A stretch of 64,000 bases of DNA from Ruminiclostridium cellulolyticum H10 (GCF_000022065.1 NC_011898.1:310001-374000); one strand, 5' to 3'. Positions 1 through 10,323 are shown, counted from the stretch's first letter. A program made the numbers and translations. Notes: generated by a model from the sequence alone, not told the origin.

Positions 1-1
1 T

Positions 2-1933
2 TACAAACTCAAGTCCAATACACAGTACAATATACAGGTTGTCAGGACAATTGATAACGCAGTATTAAGCAATACAACCCAGTCAACACGAAATGATCAT
101 TACCAGATAGAGGTAAAATGGCAGGGAATAGCAGTTGATGACTATTCAGGATATGAGATTGCAATTAAAACCGAGGACGACACGGATTATACAGTACTCA
201 GTAATTCGGATCTTGAACAGTACATTGACGTAACAAGACATACATACCCATATTATATTGAAAAAACCTTTAGCAATATTGGTACTGAATACTATACCTA
301 CACTGCCAGAATAAAGTATGCAGAGGTTACTTTACCCAGCGGTGCAAAAGAACACAAGCCTTTGAAACCAAATACAAAATACTATATAAAGGTAAGAGCT
401 TACAAAAAGGACCCTTCGAACCTGGAGGCAATTACACGGTCTAAATATATCGGACCTGTAAATACAAGAACAGAGTTCAATCAAGGTGACTATGATGATG
501 ATGATAATAACACCAGCATAACATCAAAATTCTTGGATATGCTGAATAAGCTTGAGCAGGAACTATTCTGGAATGTAAACAAGGGTAGCAGCAGTACCAT
601 GGAAAAGTTTTATGTAAAGGATGACAAGGTAGTAAACCTCCTTGAAGGCCCCGGGTACTACTCCTGTACTATTGACATATCCCAGACACCGGCATATATA
701 AATACAAATGAGGTGTATATGGCCAAAAACATATTATCGGCCATGAAGACATATAACAAGAGCGTTGTCATTAAGACAAAGGATGTTGAATACACAATAA
801 GACCTGACACCTTCGACATAAATAACATGGAGGAGTTCAAGAAGGCCAAGGCAGCAGCGGGGGCAAAGGATGTATATCTAAAACTTGATAACATTAAGAC
901 CGGGGAAGTACAGCCAAAGGCGCCTGCAAATACTACCACCGTCTCGAAAGTAGACATAATTACGGCACAGGCGGTTGTGAGCAGAGAAACAAGTGAAAAT
1001 ATTCAAAAAATGATAAAAGATAAGCTATACAATGAAGATACAGGTATAATCAAGAAAAAGATTGATGTAATAAAGAACCCTAACAATCCTAATACAAAGG
1101 GCAATGGGACCAATATTGACAAGTATTTAAATCAGCTGCTGGAGGAGATAAAGAGTGAATTGTCATATTTCATTAATGATACCTTGAATGGTGCCAACTA
1201 TTCGTACGGATTATTTACAGAAAAATATGACATAGCAGAATATAATTCTCCAATGTCCGTTAAAATGTCATATAAGGGAAATACTATTGCAAACCCATAT
1301 GTGCTTTACGGAAATGCCGGAAACTGGCATAAGCTGACACAAAACTTAAAGTATGATACGGGATATGTAACATTCTTTGTAGCAAGTCCGGGTAAATATA
1401 CAGTATTTGCCGGAAAGGATGTAACCTCAACAATAGGTGATGAGAGTCCTGCGAAGCCTTATATTACAAAGCTTGCAGGAAAATATGACCTGACATTCGT
1501 ATTCTCCGGGGCAGGCGAGTCCTATAACCCAAATCTGAGCGTGTCGGTCAAAGAGGCTATAATGCTGTATGAGCTTGTATCTGATTTACAGGTGGACAGT
1601 ACTACTGACATAAAAATAAAGGCAAAGAACTACGGCCTTGATAAAATAATTAATGTAAGTAACGTAAACAGAAACATAACAAGACAGGAAACCGCCGCAT
1701 TAATTGTAATGCTTTACTGTCAAAGAACGGGAGCAGATTATAGCAGGTTAAAGGCATCTTATAATAAGATAATCAGAGATGATGCAGCTATTGGAACAAA
1801 ATATGCAGTACCTGTGTATGCATGTCTCAATATGAACATTATGACCCTTGACACAGGAGCAAAATTTAATCCGGGAATGTCGATAAACAGAAAAGACATT
1901 GCGGTTGCGTTTGAAAAGATGCTTGAAGCATAG
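2..1933 (+). CDS. Surface protein with fibronectin III-like and SLH-like modules (5' truncated)
   Basis: The reading frame is open from base 2, so the start codon and any signal peptide lie before the window; the first internal start-like codon (TTG at 362) has no ribosome site and falls inside a domain. About 643 residues are visible. The first 150 or so look like fibronectin III beta-sandwich sequence and end in the typical strand LKPNTKYYIKVRAY. A middle part resembles modules of the next gene (a beta-rich domain ending SPGKYTVFAG). The last 120 residues resemble divergent SLH repeats, with an ITRQETAALIVMLY stretch and a final FNPGMSINRKDIAVAFEKML. SLH repeats usually bind secondary cell-wall polymers, so this is probably a wall-anchored exported protein. 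It lies 53 bp upstream of a paralogue on the same strand and is probably co-transcribed with it. The exact function is unknown. Confidence 0.75.
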   Translation, partial: YKLKSNTQYNIQVVRTIDNAVLSNTTQSTRNDHYQIEVKWQGIAVDDYSGYEIAIKTEDDTDYTVLSNSDLEQYIDVTRHTYPYYIEKTFSNIGTEYYTYTARIKYAEVTLPSGAKEHKPLKPNTKYYIKVRAYKKDPSNLEAITRSKYIGPVNTRTEFNQGDYDDDDNNTSITSKFLDMLNKLEQELFWNVNKGSSSTMEKFYVKDDKVVNLLEGPGYYSCTIDISQTPAYINTNEVYMAKNILSAMKTYNKSVVIKTKDVEYTIRPDTFDINNMEEFKKAKAAAGAKDVYLKLDNIKTGEVQPKAPANTTTVSKVDIITAQAVVSRETSENIQKMIKDKLYNEDTGIIKKKIDVIKNPNNPNTKGNGTNIDKYLNQLLEEIKSELSYFINDTLNGANYSYGLFTEKYDIAEYNSPMSVKMSYKGNTIANPYVLYGNAGNWHKLTQNLKYDTGYVTFFVASPGKYTVFAGKDVTSTIGDESPAKPYITKLAGKYDLTFVFSGAGESYNPNLSVSVKEAIMLYELVSDLQVDSTTDIKIKAKNYGLDKIINVSNVNRNITRQETAALIVMLYCQRTGADYSRLKASYNKIIRDDAAIGTKYAVPVYACLNMNIMTLDTGAKFNPGMSINRKDIAVAFEKMLEA

Positions 1934-1986
1934 ATTAACTTGTAGGTATTTCTGCCGGTAATGGACTGGCAGGGTGGAGGTCAAAG

Positions 1987-4900
1987 ATGAAGACAAAAAG
2001 GATATTTGCAGCACTAATATTGCTGATATTTTTCATAACAACATATGGAACGGTATATGCGGCACCCATTGATGTACCTATACCGGCTGCACCCACACAG
2101 CTGGTGATTCCGAAAATTATTCCAAGTACGGAACCCAGCATAGGGTACGATTCAGCGGACGGAGGAAAGTCAGGCTATTATGCAGACATTCAGTGGCAGG
2201 TTCCAAATCCAATGGGTAAGTTTGTAAACATATATTTACAGGAATCTCCAAAAGAATACAGAACTGCCAGACCGACATATTTAAAGGAAAAAGATCTTCC
2301 GGCAGGGACAACCCCTATCAGGATGAGAGACCTTACATCAGGAACGGTTTATACTGCAAGCTCAAAGGCTTATGCTACTGATGTAGACCCTGTAACGGGA
2401 CAGGTTTATAAATCTGGCGAGTCAGACAGCTCTAACCTGGTAAAGTTCATGACAGATATCAACATACAATGTATTACATCGGGAACCAATAAGATAAAAA
2501 TAATTTGGGATGATGTATGGAATGATGGGAAAAGAATAAATTACCAACTATATGTATCAGAAAACAGGGATTTTGCCAATACCCTTCCCATAACAGTTAC
2601 TCAGGAGCAGATTAGCAAATCCGGGCCTGTGTACGTTAATCAGTCTGATGGAACACTGGAATATGAGCATACTGTAAAAGATCCGGGTAGAGTGTACTAT
2701 GTCAAAATTGTTCCAGTTATTTCCGACCAGTCAATTATCAAAACGTCACAAACAAAAACCATTCTGGTCAGTACATATATACTGGTAAAAACATCAAGGG
2801 TCTCAACAACAGATGACGGTACAATATGGAGACTTGATTGGAGTCCCGTTATAACAGGATTATCATCGTCCAATATAACTGTACAATATCAGATAAATAG
2901 GTTTGAAGCGGATAACATGCCAAAGATTATAATGGTGGAAACAGGCACTACTACCTTTATTACAGTTCCCGAAGGACAGGAAAACAGCTACATGATAAGG
3001 GCAATCGTAAAGAAGGATGGGCTGCCCTATTACCCCAGCAACATAGATATAGTTTCAGACAAGGTTACCCTGAAGGAGAGCGATGTTCCGGCAACACCTT
3101 CGGCACCGGAATTGGTATCTCAGTTCAAGGATTCAACCGATTCAGTTATAATAGCATATGAAGATGTCAAGGATATCAACGGGGTAGTCATAAAAAAAGG
3201 TGAACTTGGAAAGGATACGGCTACAATATTATGGCGTTTGCCTAAAAAGGCTGATGGAACAATAGACTCGGATGTTATGTATGACTTATGGCTATTGGAG
3301 GATTCAAATTTAATTGATGATCCCCCAGTGGAAACAAAGATACAAACGAACTTAAAGCCGGGAACCCCTAACTTCGTAAAGGATGAATCAAATAACGGAA
3401 AAGTAATAGGCTACAAATATAAAATTGAAAACCTTCAGCCAAACCATACATATTATTTCAGAATAGCAGCGAAGAAAACCTTTGCAGAGGAAAAGGAAGG
3501 AATCATTCAGAATGTTGAGCATATTTCCACCCCTGCACTAAAGGTAATTGTTACACTGCCGGGAGGGTTCATAGACACCCCGTTGATACCGTCAAATCCG
3601 CCGCTTCAGATAAGAAAGCAGGAGGACGGAATTAAGGACATGATTACCGATACAAGCGTAACAATCCAGTTGAAGAACAGGTGGTTTGAGCGGTTTGATC
3701 CTAATACCGGGATATGGTCCTATATACAGGCAGATAAAACATCTATGTCAGATACACCGCCATATAATCCGCAAACAACACCGCCGGATAATCAGAATTA
3801 CAGAAAAGTTGAATATGATCCGGGGGTAACTCTGTACGTGGGTTGTACTGAATATACTTCGGGAATTGATATATCGGCAATAAATACATACAAACTGGAA
3901 AAAGTGTCAACAACTCCAAATGATGATTTGGAGGACATGTACCTCAATGTACCTGAAAATGTACCTGTTCCAGCTTCGGGTACTCCTGTTTATGCAAAGC
4001 ATAACGTTGTAGTACCTGTTAAGAACTTAAAACCGAATACCACATACATACTGTGGGTGAGAGCATCCAGAGACGGTAATCCGCCATTGTTTTCGGATAT
4101 TTCCAACCCAATAATTTTTACCACACTCCCCACGCCGAGCGATACTATAGAAAAGCCTGTGGTTCCTGACCTGCGGTCTACGAATGTTTCGGATACATTT
4201 GCCGATTTGGCATGGAATTACAAGGAGCAAAACACTTATTACATTAAATATGGTACCGTAGACGATATTACAAAAGCACAAGGTTCTTTAACTGTTACGG
4301 GAGCACAAATAAAAAATTCCGGCCTTGACTATGTAAGGATAACAGGACTTACAGCTGACACACAGTATTACTTCTGGATTCAGGCAGAAGCCTTTAATTC
4401 CAGCTTGTCAGCCAGTGAAAAGTCAGAGTGGAGCGATTCACTGCCTTTGAGGACATTAAAGCTAATGCCTCCCTCAACACCAAGAGGCTTTGGAGTTAAG
4501 AATACTGCGGATGCAGTGACCAAGAACAGTATAACCTTTGAATGGATTCAGGAACCGGGACTTACGTATATACTTGAAATTGCGGGGAAAATAGACTATT
4601 CCGATGCAAAGGTATACGAGTGCGGAAGTGTTACTGAATTCAAGGTTGAAGGACTTACATCTAACTTCAGATATTATGCACGACTTTATGCATATGACCC
4701 CAATAAAAAGCTCCGCTCATTGCCTACACAGAGTATCAGTGTAAGAACGTTAAGGAGCAGTGACGACTATGATTCCGATCAGGATGTAGACCATCCGATT
4801 ACAGGGGATGTCATAGAAAAGGCACCGACCATTGTAAACGGCACATGGGTGGTTAAAATAACCGGAGTAAACGCTGATAGACTGGTACAGATAATGATGA

Positions 4901-5943
4901 CTGACAATATACTTGACTACACTGTTGATATATCCAAGCCACCGGCACCTGCAACCAATATTTCACTAATGATATCCAAAAAGGTGTTTGATAAGCTGGA
5001 TCAGTTAAAAGAGAACATAGCCTTTAAAACAGCGGTTGTTACATATAATCTGAAAGCAGGAATACTTTCAAACGTTAATACTGCGGATACTAAAAAGGAG
5101 CAGATATATACCTTTAATATTGCACTTGCACCTCAGAAACCTTCTGCCCGGGCAAATGAACTTATACTTAGGCAGCCCCTGGCACAGATGGGGGTTACAC
5201 TTGATACCGGTGCAAGCATCATGACTATATCCGGGTTTGACAGACCGTTGATAATCAGCTATCCTTATACAAACTCAAAGGATTATGTTGAAGGACAGAC
5301 GTTAGGATACCGTTATAACGGTGTAACAAGCAGCTGGGAGCAAAAAGCCACGTCAAACAGGTTTGACGTAGACAACAGAAAGGGTACAATAAGCTTCCAA
5401 TCAGCAGTCCCCGGACTTTTTGCACTAGCTGACAGAACCAATAATTTGTTTGATGACATATATGGGCATATATATGAAGACGCTATACTTAATGTTGCGA
5501 TGGCTCATAAGCTTAAAAGCATAACCAGCCGAATGTTCAATCCTGACAAGGCCGCAACAGCAGGGGAAGCTGTCAAACTGGCATTTGACAGCCTTGAGTA
5601 TAGCTACGGCAGTAACTACATGGATCTGGCGGCAAAGACAGGCTTAGCTAAGGTAGGAAAAACAGCATCGGCAGTACTCACCAGACAGGATGCGGCATGT
5701 TTGGCGGCTGTATTATATGAAATGAAAACAAATACAAGAGTTAACGGAAACAAGGACGTAATCTCTACATATAAAGACTATAGCAAGATAGACAAGACAC
5801 TCCTCAACAAAGTTGCTTTTGCTGCTGAAAATGGGTTCTTGCCCTATCAATCATCCACACTATTTAACCCCACCCAAAGCGTTACAAGGGGTGAACTGAT
5901 GTATATGCTGGAAAAGGCATTAGTACTTGCCGGAGACATATAA
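1987..5943 (+). CDS. Large secreted fibronectin III-repeat protein with C-terminal SLH-like region
   Basis: This 1318-residue protein starts at an ATG preceded by GGAGG. Residues 1-25 form a signal peptide (basic MKTKR, hydrophobic stretch, VYA|AP cleavage site). At least five fibronectin III-like modules follow, each recognised by its terminal strand: LQPNHTYYFRIAAKK, LKPNTTYILWVRAS, LTADTQYYFWIQAEA and LTSNFRYYARLYAYD among them. After residue 950 comes a beta-rich domain similar to one in the preceding gene (WEQKATSNRFDVDNRKG, then PGLFALA), then divergent SLH-type repeats with FNPDKAATAGEAVKLAF and a final FNPTQSVTRGELMYMLEKAL. The likely role is an extracellular wall-bound structural or adhesion protein; fibronectin III modules are common spacers in clostridial surface proteins. 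No catalytic domain is recognised. It forms a tandem set with its neighbours on both sides. Confidence 0.8.
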   Translation: MKTKRIFAALILLIFFITTYGTVYAAPIDVPIPAAPTQLVIPKIIPSTEPSIGYDSADGGKSGYYADIQWQVPNPMGKFVNIYLQESPKEYRTARPTYLKEKDLPAGTTPIRMRDLTSGTVYTASSKAYATDVDPVTGQVYKSGESDSSNLVKFMTDINIQCITSGTNKIKIIWDDVWNDGKRINYQLYVSENRDFANTLPITVTQEQISKSGPVYVNQSDGTLEYEHTVKDPGRVYYVKIVPVISDQSIIKTSQTKTILVSTYILVKTSRVSTTDDGTIWRLDWSPVITGLSSSNITVQYQINRFEADNMPKIIMVETGTTTFITVPEGQENSYMIRAIVKKDGLPYYPSNIDIVSDKVTLKESDVPATPSAPELVSQFKDSTDSVIIAYEDVKDINGVVIKKGELGKDTATILWRLPKKADGTIDSDVMYDLWLLEDSNLIDDPPVETKIQTNLKPGTPNFVKDESNNGKVIGYKYKIENLQPNHTYYFRIAAKKTFAEEKEGIIQNVEHISTPALKVIVTLPGGFIDTPLIPSNPPLQIRKQEDGIKDMITDTSVTIQLKNRWFERFDPNTGIWSYIQADKTSMSDTPPYNPQTTPPDNQNYRKVEYDPGVTLYVGCTEYTSGIDISAINTYKLEKVSTTPNDDLEDMYLNVPENVPVPASGTPVYAKHNVVVPVKNLKPNTTYILWVRASRDGNPPLFSDISNPIIFTTLPTPSDTIEKPVVPDLRSTNVSDTFADLAWNYKEQNTYYIKYGTVDDITKAQGSLTVTGAQIKNSGLDYVRITGLTADTQYYFWIQAEAFNSSLSASEKSEWSDSLPLRTLKLMPPSTPRGFGVKNTADAVTKNSITFEWIQEPGLTYILEIAGKIDYSDAKVYECGSVTEFKVEGLTSNFRYYARLYAYDPNKKLRSLPTQSISVRTLRSSDDYDSDQDVDHPITGDVIEKAPTIVNGTWVVKITGVNADRLVQIMMTDNILDYTVDISKPPAPATNISLMISKKVFDKLDQLKENIAFKTAVVTYNLKAGILSNVNTADTKKEQIYTFNIALAPQKPSARANELILRQPLAQMGVTLDTGASIMTISGFDRPLIISYPYTNSKDYVEGQTLGYRYNGVTSSWEQKATSNRFDVDNRKGTISFQSAVPGLFALADRTNNLFDDIYGHIYEDAILNVAMAHKLKSITSRMFNPDKAATAGEAVKLAFDSLEYSYGSNYMDLAAKTGLAKVGKTASAVLTRQDAACLAAVLYEMKTNTRVNGNKDVISTYKDYSKIDKTLLNKVAFAAENGFLPYQSSTLFNPTQSVTRGELMYMLEKALVLAGDI

Positions 5944-6017
5944 CGAGGTTAAGAGATTTAAAATGGATGAAAAATTTTCTCTGAACGGATGAATTATAAC
6001 AAAGGATGGAGAACTCA

Positions 6018-6866
6018 ATGAAAAAAAGTATCACCAGACATATTTCTATACTGTTGGCGACGATAGTATTACTTACAATCGGAGTACAGGACGTTCAGGC
6101 ACATGGTGTAACAGTGACTACGCAAAAGATTGAAGGCAAATACAGGATTACACTTGCAAGTCAGGAGTCAGGTTTAGGTGTGAACATACTGGCATTCAGT
6201 ATTTCCAATGGAAAAACAATAAACGTTGCCTACACTCTAAAGAAGGGGGCAGCGGCTTCTGCTTCTACTGAAATTGATGAATCCATAGTTCTGGCACCTT
6301 TCAGAGTAATTACAACAAACTCTGATAATATTAACAAAAGGCCTTTTTCAGATATTGCTAATACTGAATTTGATGAATACATCAGGCACTTGCATGATGT
6401 AGGAATAACCTCGGGCTTTTCAGACGGAACCTTCCGTCCCGGGAATACACTATCCCGGGCTGAGGCGGCAGCAATGCTGTCTGTAGCATTAAATTTAAAG
6501 CCAGACGATTCTCCAAATACCAAACTAAAGGATGTAAACGGACACTGGGGCAAAAAGTATATTAATGCCATTCTGAACAAAGGTATAATGACAGGGTACT
6601 CAGACAAGACCTTCAGGCCCAATAATAAAATAACTGTTGCCGAGGTATGTACGATAATAAGCAAATCCTTTAGCTTTAAAACAAAGTCTCAAGGAATATT
6701 TGGGAAATTAAAGAAAAATCAGTGGTATTCCGCTTATGTGCAAAATGTATTCAACTTAAAAATTTTAACTATTGAGGATAGTATATACAAAAACTTCACC
6801 GAAAATGGAAATATTTCCAGAGGTAACTTCGCAATGATGCTCAGCAGAGCACTTTCGACGTTTTAA
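6018..6866 (+). CDS. Small secreted SLH-domain protein
   Basis: I place the start at the ATG at 6018 because GGATGGAG lies about 7 bases upstream; the in-frame ATG at 6006 lies inside that ribosome site. The 282-residue product has a signal peptide (MKKSITRHISILLATIVLL, cleavage near VQA|HG), a short beta-rich segment, and three SLH repeats. The first two are well conserved (FSDIANTEFDEYIRHLHDVG then FSDGTFRPGNTLSRAEAAAM; GYSDKTFRPNNKITVAEV). The third is weaker and ends in ISRGNFAMMLSRAL. Three SLH repeats are the usual number needed to bind pyruvylated wall polysaccharide, so the protein is probably wall-anchored. It is the last of three tandem surface-protein genes. It has too little non-SLH sequence for an obvious enzymatic role. 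Confidence 0.8.
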   Translation: MKKSITRHISILLATIVLLTIGVQDVQAHGVTVTTQKIEGKYRITLASQESGLGVNILAFSISNGKTINVAYTLKKGAAASASTEIDESIVLAPFRVITTNSDNINKRPFSDIANTEFDEYIRHLHDVGITSGFSDGTFRPGNTLSRAEAAAMLSVALNLKPDDSPNTKLKDVNGHWGKKYINAILNKGIMTGYSDKTFRPNNKITVAEVCTIISKSFSFKTKSQGIFGKLKKNQWYSAYVQNVFNLKILTIEDSIYKNFTENGNISRGNFAMMLSRALSTF

Positions 6867-7001
6867 AAATAGAAATTTGCAAGAAAACTTATCATGTATA
6901 CGACTTTTTTAAAAAGGTAATAATTTTATTATCTGAGACCGATTATCATTGAATTTTCACAAAATCGGCGAGGAAATTTAATTATTGCAAGGTGAGTATA
7001 T

Positions 7002-7754
7002 ATGAGAAAGTTTTCTTTTGTTTTATTATCAATTTTATTAATTATAGCTATCCTTGGAACTGCATTCTACATATTAGGAAAAGATAATCCGGATGGCAGG
7101 CAAATTTCCATAAAGGATGCATTTAACTACTCGGGAGCAAAAATGATTGTAAATGATTTGTACTTTTTTGCCAGAGCATCTGATGATTACAATACCGTGA
7201 GTGAGCTTTCAAAGGTTTGTGAGGATGTATTCAAAACACTGGAAATCTCCCAATATTCGAAGAATACAAACAGCTCTGATAATTTGGCAAAAAAAGAAAT
7301 GCACGGTACAACAGCGGACGGCGTTAAAGTTTCTGCAATGGCAAGTATTGTTGGGAATAAGTCCGGAAATCGGGACAAATATATAACTATAGACGCAACT
7401 GAGGCAGGAGATGGGAAAGCATTACTTCTTAGAGAAAAAATTGAAGGTGTTTTTACAAAATACAGACTTAAGGCGGAAATAAATTCATGTATTACCGGAA
7501 CATATGAAGGAGACCTGAGCGATAATCAATTAGAAAGTATATGCAGAAAAATACTAAATGAAAGTTCGGCAAAAAAAATAGATAGTTTCAGACAGCAAAA
7601 TGAAATTAGTGTATCAGCTTTTTCACCCTTAATTAGTGATAAGTTGAGAGTTGGCGGGAAGAATGTAAACCTTGGTATAGCTTTTAGGTACAACAAACTA
7701 GAAAACAGGACATATTTATGGGTGGCCACACCTGTAGTCAATGCAGAGTATTGA
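7002..7754 (+). CDS. YwmB-like (DUF1779) envelope protein
   Basis: A 250-residue protein with one N-terminal hydrophobic segment (residues 4-25, FVLLSILLIIAILGTAFYIL) that is a signal anchor or signal peptide; the rest is predicted extracytoplasmic. Start ATG with AAGGTGAG upstream. Sequence similarity alone is weak, but the position directly before murA and spoIID is exactly that of ywmB in Bacillus, and the size and topology match that family. The family's biochemical role is not established. It probably belongs to one transcription unit with murA, 62 bp downstream. The assignment rests mainly on context. Confidence 0.6.
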   Translation: MRKFSFVLLSILLIIAILGTAFYILGKDNPDGRQISIKDAFNYSGAKMIVNDLYFFARASDDYNTVSELSKVCEDVFKTLEISQYSKNTNSSDNLAKKEMHGTTADGVKVSAMASIVGNKSGNRDKYITIDATEAGDGKALLLREKIEGVFTKYRLKAEINSCITGTYEGDLSDNQLESICRKILNESSAKKIDSFRQQNEISVSAFSPLISDKLRVGGKNVNLGIAFRYNKLENRTYLWVATPVVNAEY

Positions 7755-7816
7755 AACAAGACTTCATTCAGTGCTAAACAAATGAAAAAATATTAAAAAC
7801 GAAAGGAAGAGCTCAC

Positions 7817-9079
7817 TTGGCTAAATATGTGATCAGTGAAGGTGTGCCTTTAAGGGGCAGTGTAAGAGTAGATGGTGCAAAAAATGCGGTTCTTCCAATA
7901 ATAGCAGCATCCCTGCTAAGCGAGTCGAAGAGTATAATTGAAGAAGTACCCGACCTAAACGATGTCAGGATAATGTGTGATTTATTAAGATGTCTGGGTA
8001 CCGATGTTCAGAAGCAATCTGACCCTACCACCATATCCTTCGAAACTAAAGAAATAACAAATTCAACAGCACCCTATGAGCTGGTAAATAAGCTAAGAGC
8101 ATCTTTTCTGGTCATGGGTCCTATGCTTGCCAGAACAGGGTATGTACGGGTTGCTTTGCCGGGAGGATGCCCCATAGGTTCAAGGCCTGTTGATTTACAC
8201 TTGAAAGGGTTTTCCGCTCTAGGTGCTGAAATAACTCAAGGGCATGGTTATATCGAAGCCAGAAAAAATAAAAAGCTTGTGGGAAACAAGATTTATCTTG
8301 ATTTTCCCAGTGTAGGTGCAACTGAAAACATTATGATGGCTGCTGTAATGGCGGAAGGTCAGACAATAATAGAGAATGCTGCCAATGAGCCGGAAATAGT
8401 GGATTTGGCCAGCTATCTCAACGAAATGGGAGCAATTGTCGTAGGAGCAGGAACAGACACCATCAGGATAGAAGGAGTTACAAGTATGAAAGGCTGTACC
8501 CACACAGTAATTCCAGACCGCATTGAGGCTGGTACATTTATGATAGCCGCTGCCATTACCAACGGTGAAGTCAGAATTGAAAACGTTGTACCAGATCACC
8601 TTAAACCCGTAGTTGCAAAGCTAAAAGAAACGGGTTTGGAGATTTCAGAAGAATTGTCTGCAATAACAGTAAAAAGTATAGGCGGACTAAAACCCATAGA
8701 TGTGAAGACACTGCCCTATCCGGGCTTTCCCACTGATATGCAGGCTCAAGTAACGTCGATGCTTTCCTGTATTCCGGGTACAAGTATGGTTATAGAAACT
8801 ATATTTGAGAACAGGTTTATGCACATAAGTGAATTGAAGCGAATGGGTGCAAACATAAAGATAGATGGAAGAACAGCTGTAATTGAAGGGAAACCATGTC
8901 TTACAGGAGCATGTGTCAAAGCAACAGACCTGAGGGCAGGTGCGGCACTGGTACTAGCGGGCCTTGCGGCAGAGGGAGCAACTGAAATAAGTGAAATACA
9001 GCATATAGACAGGGGATATTCGGGGTTTGCAGAAAAGCTGAAATCTCTTGGGGCAAAAATAACAAGGGTTGAAGATTAA
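7817..9079 (+). CDS. murA: UDP-N-acetylglucosamine 1-carboxyvinyltransferase
   Basis: MurA transfers enolpyruvate from phosphoenolpyruvate to UDP-N-acetylglucosamine, the first committed step of peptidoglycan synthesis in the cytoplasm; the family is the fosfomycin target. At 420 residues it has family length. It starts at TTG (MAKYVISEGVPLRGSV) with GAAAGGAAGAG upstream. Visible motifs are the N-terminal VDGAKNAVLPIIAASLL with its conserved Lys-Asn, and the catalytic loop PGGCPIGSRPVDLH with Cys118, the residue fosfomycin alkylates. The gene sits between a YwmB-like gene and spoIID, as in Bacillus. A strong terminator follows at 9112. Many Firmicutes have two murA copies; this is the sporulation-linked one by context. 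Confidence 0.96.
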   Translation: MAKYVISEGVPLRGSVRVDGAKNAVLPIIAASLLSESKSIIEEVPDLNDVRIMCDLLRCLGTDVQKQSDPTTISFETKEITNSTAPYELVNKLRASFLVMGPMLARTGYVRVALPGGCPIGSRPVDLHLKGFSALGAEITQGHGYIEARKNKKLVGNKIYLDFPSVGATENIMMAAVMAEGQTIIENAANEPEIVDLASYLNEMGAIVVGAGTDTIRIEGVTSMKGCTHTVIPDRIEAGTFMIAAAITNGEVRIENVVPDHLKPVVAKLKETGLEISEELSAITVKSIGGLKPIDVKTLPYPGFPTDMQAQVTSMLSCIPGTSMVIETIFENRFMHISELKRMGANIKIDGRTAVIEGKPCLTGACVKATDLRAGAALVLAGLAAEGATEISEIQHIDRGYSGFAEKLKSLGAKITRVED

Positions 9080-9111
9080 AGTGTAATTATTAATACATCT
9101 AAATATTTAAG

Positions 9112-9150
9112 AAAAAACGGGTTTGATAGGTATGGTCAAGCCTGTTTTTT
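9112..9150 (+). terminator. Rho-independent terminator after murA
   Basis: Arms at 9112-9126 and 9136-9150 pair over about 15 bp with G-U wobbles, and the right arm ends in six T. It separates murA from spoIID transcription. Confidence 0.8.
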
Positions 9151-9154
9151 GCGG

Positions 9155-9183
9155 TTATATTATTAGAGGAAGGCTCATAAAAA
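9155..9183 (+). promoter_or_regulatory. Candidate sigma-E-type promoter of spoIID
   Basis: TTATATT at 9155 and CATAAAAA at 9176 are 14 bases apart. This partly matches the mother-cell sigma-E consensus (KMATATT, 13-15 bases, CATACAHT). spoIID is a sigma-E gene in Bacillus, which makes the match worth recording, but the -10 has two mismatches. Confidence 0.35.
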
Positions 9184-9265
9184 AACCTTTTATGAATATA
9201 TATAATCAATAGAACTGTAAAGAGTTGGGGTATTGATAGGCACATTAGGACGTGGGTGGGTTAAA

Positions 9266-10291
9266 ATGAAAAAAGTTATTACTTATATATTATTAATGGC
9301 TTTTATTGTTGTACTGGTACCTTTTATGGTTGTCCAGTTTAACGGTAAAGAGGTAGGCCCGGTACAGATTCAGGATAAAGAAAAATCAAACGTTACTCCA
9401 AAGCAGGAGACTGCAATCACCATAAATGTTTATATGCACACTCAAAAAAAAACCGTTAAAATGTATCTGGAGGACTATATTAAAGGAGTTTTAGCTGCCG
9501 AAATGCCCGCAGAGTTTGAAATAGAGGCATTAAAGGCACAGGCGGTCGCTGCCAGGACATATGCACTGGGAAGAGCGGTCAAGCTGTATGGGTCGGTGGG
9601 TGTGCATGACGATGCGGATGTCTGTACCGATTCAAGGCATTGTCAAGCGTGGAAAAGCAAAGAGCAAGCTATGGAAAACTGGGGACTGCTTTCTTCCTTT
9701 AAATATTGGAATAAAATAACCAGAGCTGTTAATGAAACTCAAGGCCAGGTCATCGAATATAACAAAGTCCTTATAAATCCATTATTCCATTCCAACAGCG
9801 GGGGATACACTGAAAATGTGGAGGATGTCTGGGACGGCACAAGTGAGCCGTATCTTAGGGGAGTTAAAAGCGTAGGTGAGGATGAGTTCAGGGAGTATAA
9901 AAGCGTTATTGAACTACTGGAATCAGATATGATAAAGATCTTGAAGAAGAACAACCCAAAAATTCAAATAAAGGGTAACAATTTATTTGCAAATATTAAA
10001 ATTAACGGCTATTCCTCAGGAAACAGAGTTTTAAGTATGGATATAGGTAACGTCAAGGTAAAAGGAACCGATTTCCGAAAGATGTTTAATTTAAAATCAA
10101 CTAATTTTAAATTGAAAAAACTTGCCGGAGGAAAAATATCTATAACAACTTATGGTTATGGCCACGGAGTAGGTATGAGTCAGTGCGGTGCCAATTATTT
10201 GGCTCAGCAGGGTAGCCATTACAAGGAGATACTAAAATATTACTATAAAGGTGTTGAGATAACAAGGCTGGACTCATCCCAGAAAAAATAG
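9266..10291 (+). CDS. spoIID: Stage II sporulation protein D (peptidoglycan lytic transglycosylase)
   Basis: SpoIID cleaves glycan strands during engulfment of the forespore, working with SpoIIP and SpoIIM at the mother-cell membrane. I choose the ATG at 9266 (MKKVITYILL), which follows GGGTGGG; an in-frame TTG at 9233 would add 11 poor residues. The 341-residue protein has an N-terminal membrane anchor (residues 4-23), then the SpoIID domain: AAEMPAEFEIEALKAQAVAA with Glu79 as the presumed catalytic acid, the Cys-containing segment DVCTDSRHCQAW, HSNSGGYTENVEDVW, and the C-terminal GYGHGVGMSQCGANYLAQQG. All hallmark motifs are present. It is preceded by murA and followed by spoIIQ, as in Bacillus. 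Confidence 0.95.
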   Translation: MKKVITYILLMAFIVVLVPFMVVQFNGKEVGPVQIQDKEKSNVTPKQETAITINVYMHTQKKTVKMYLEDYIKGVLAAEMPAEFEIEALKAQAVAARTYALGRAVKLYGSVGVHDDADVCTDSRHCQAWKSKEQAMENWGLLSSFKYWNKITRAVNETQGQVIEYNKVLINPLFHSNSGGYTENVEDVWDGTSEPYLRGVKSVGEDEFREYKSVIELLESDMIKILKKNNPKIQIKGNNLFANIKINGYSSGNRVLSMDIGNVKVKGTDFRKMFNLKSTNFKLKKLAGGKISITTYGYGHGVGMSQCGANYLAQQGSHYKEILKYYYKGVEITRLDSSQKK

Positions 10292-10323
10292 TTTCGTATA
10301 GTCAAATTACGTTTCACTTACAT

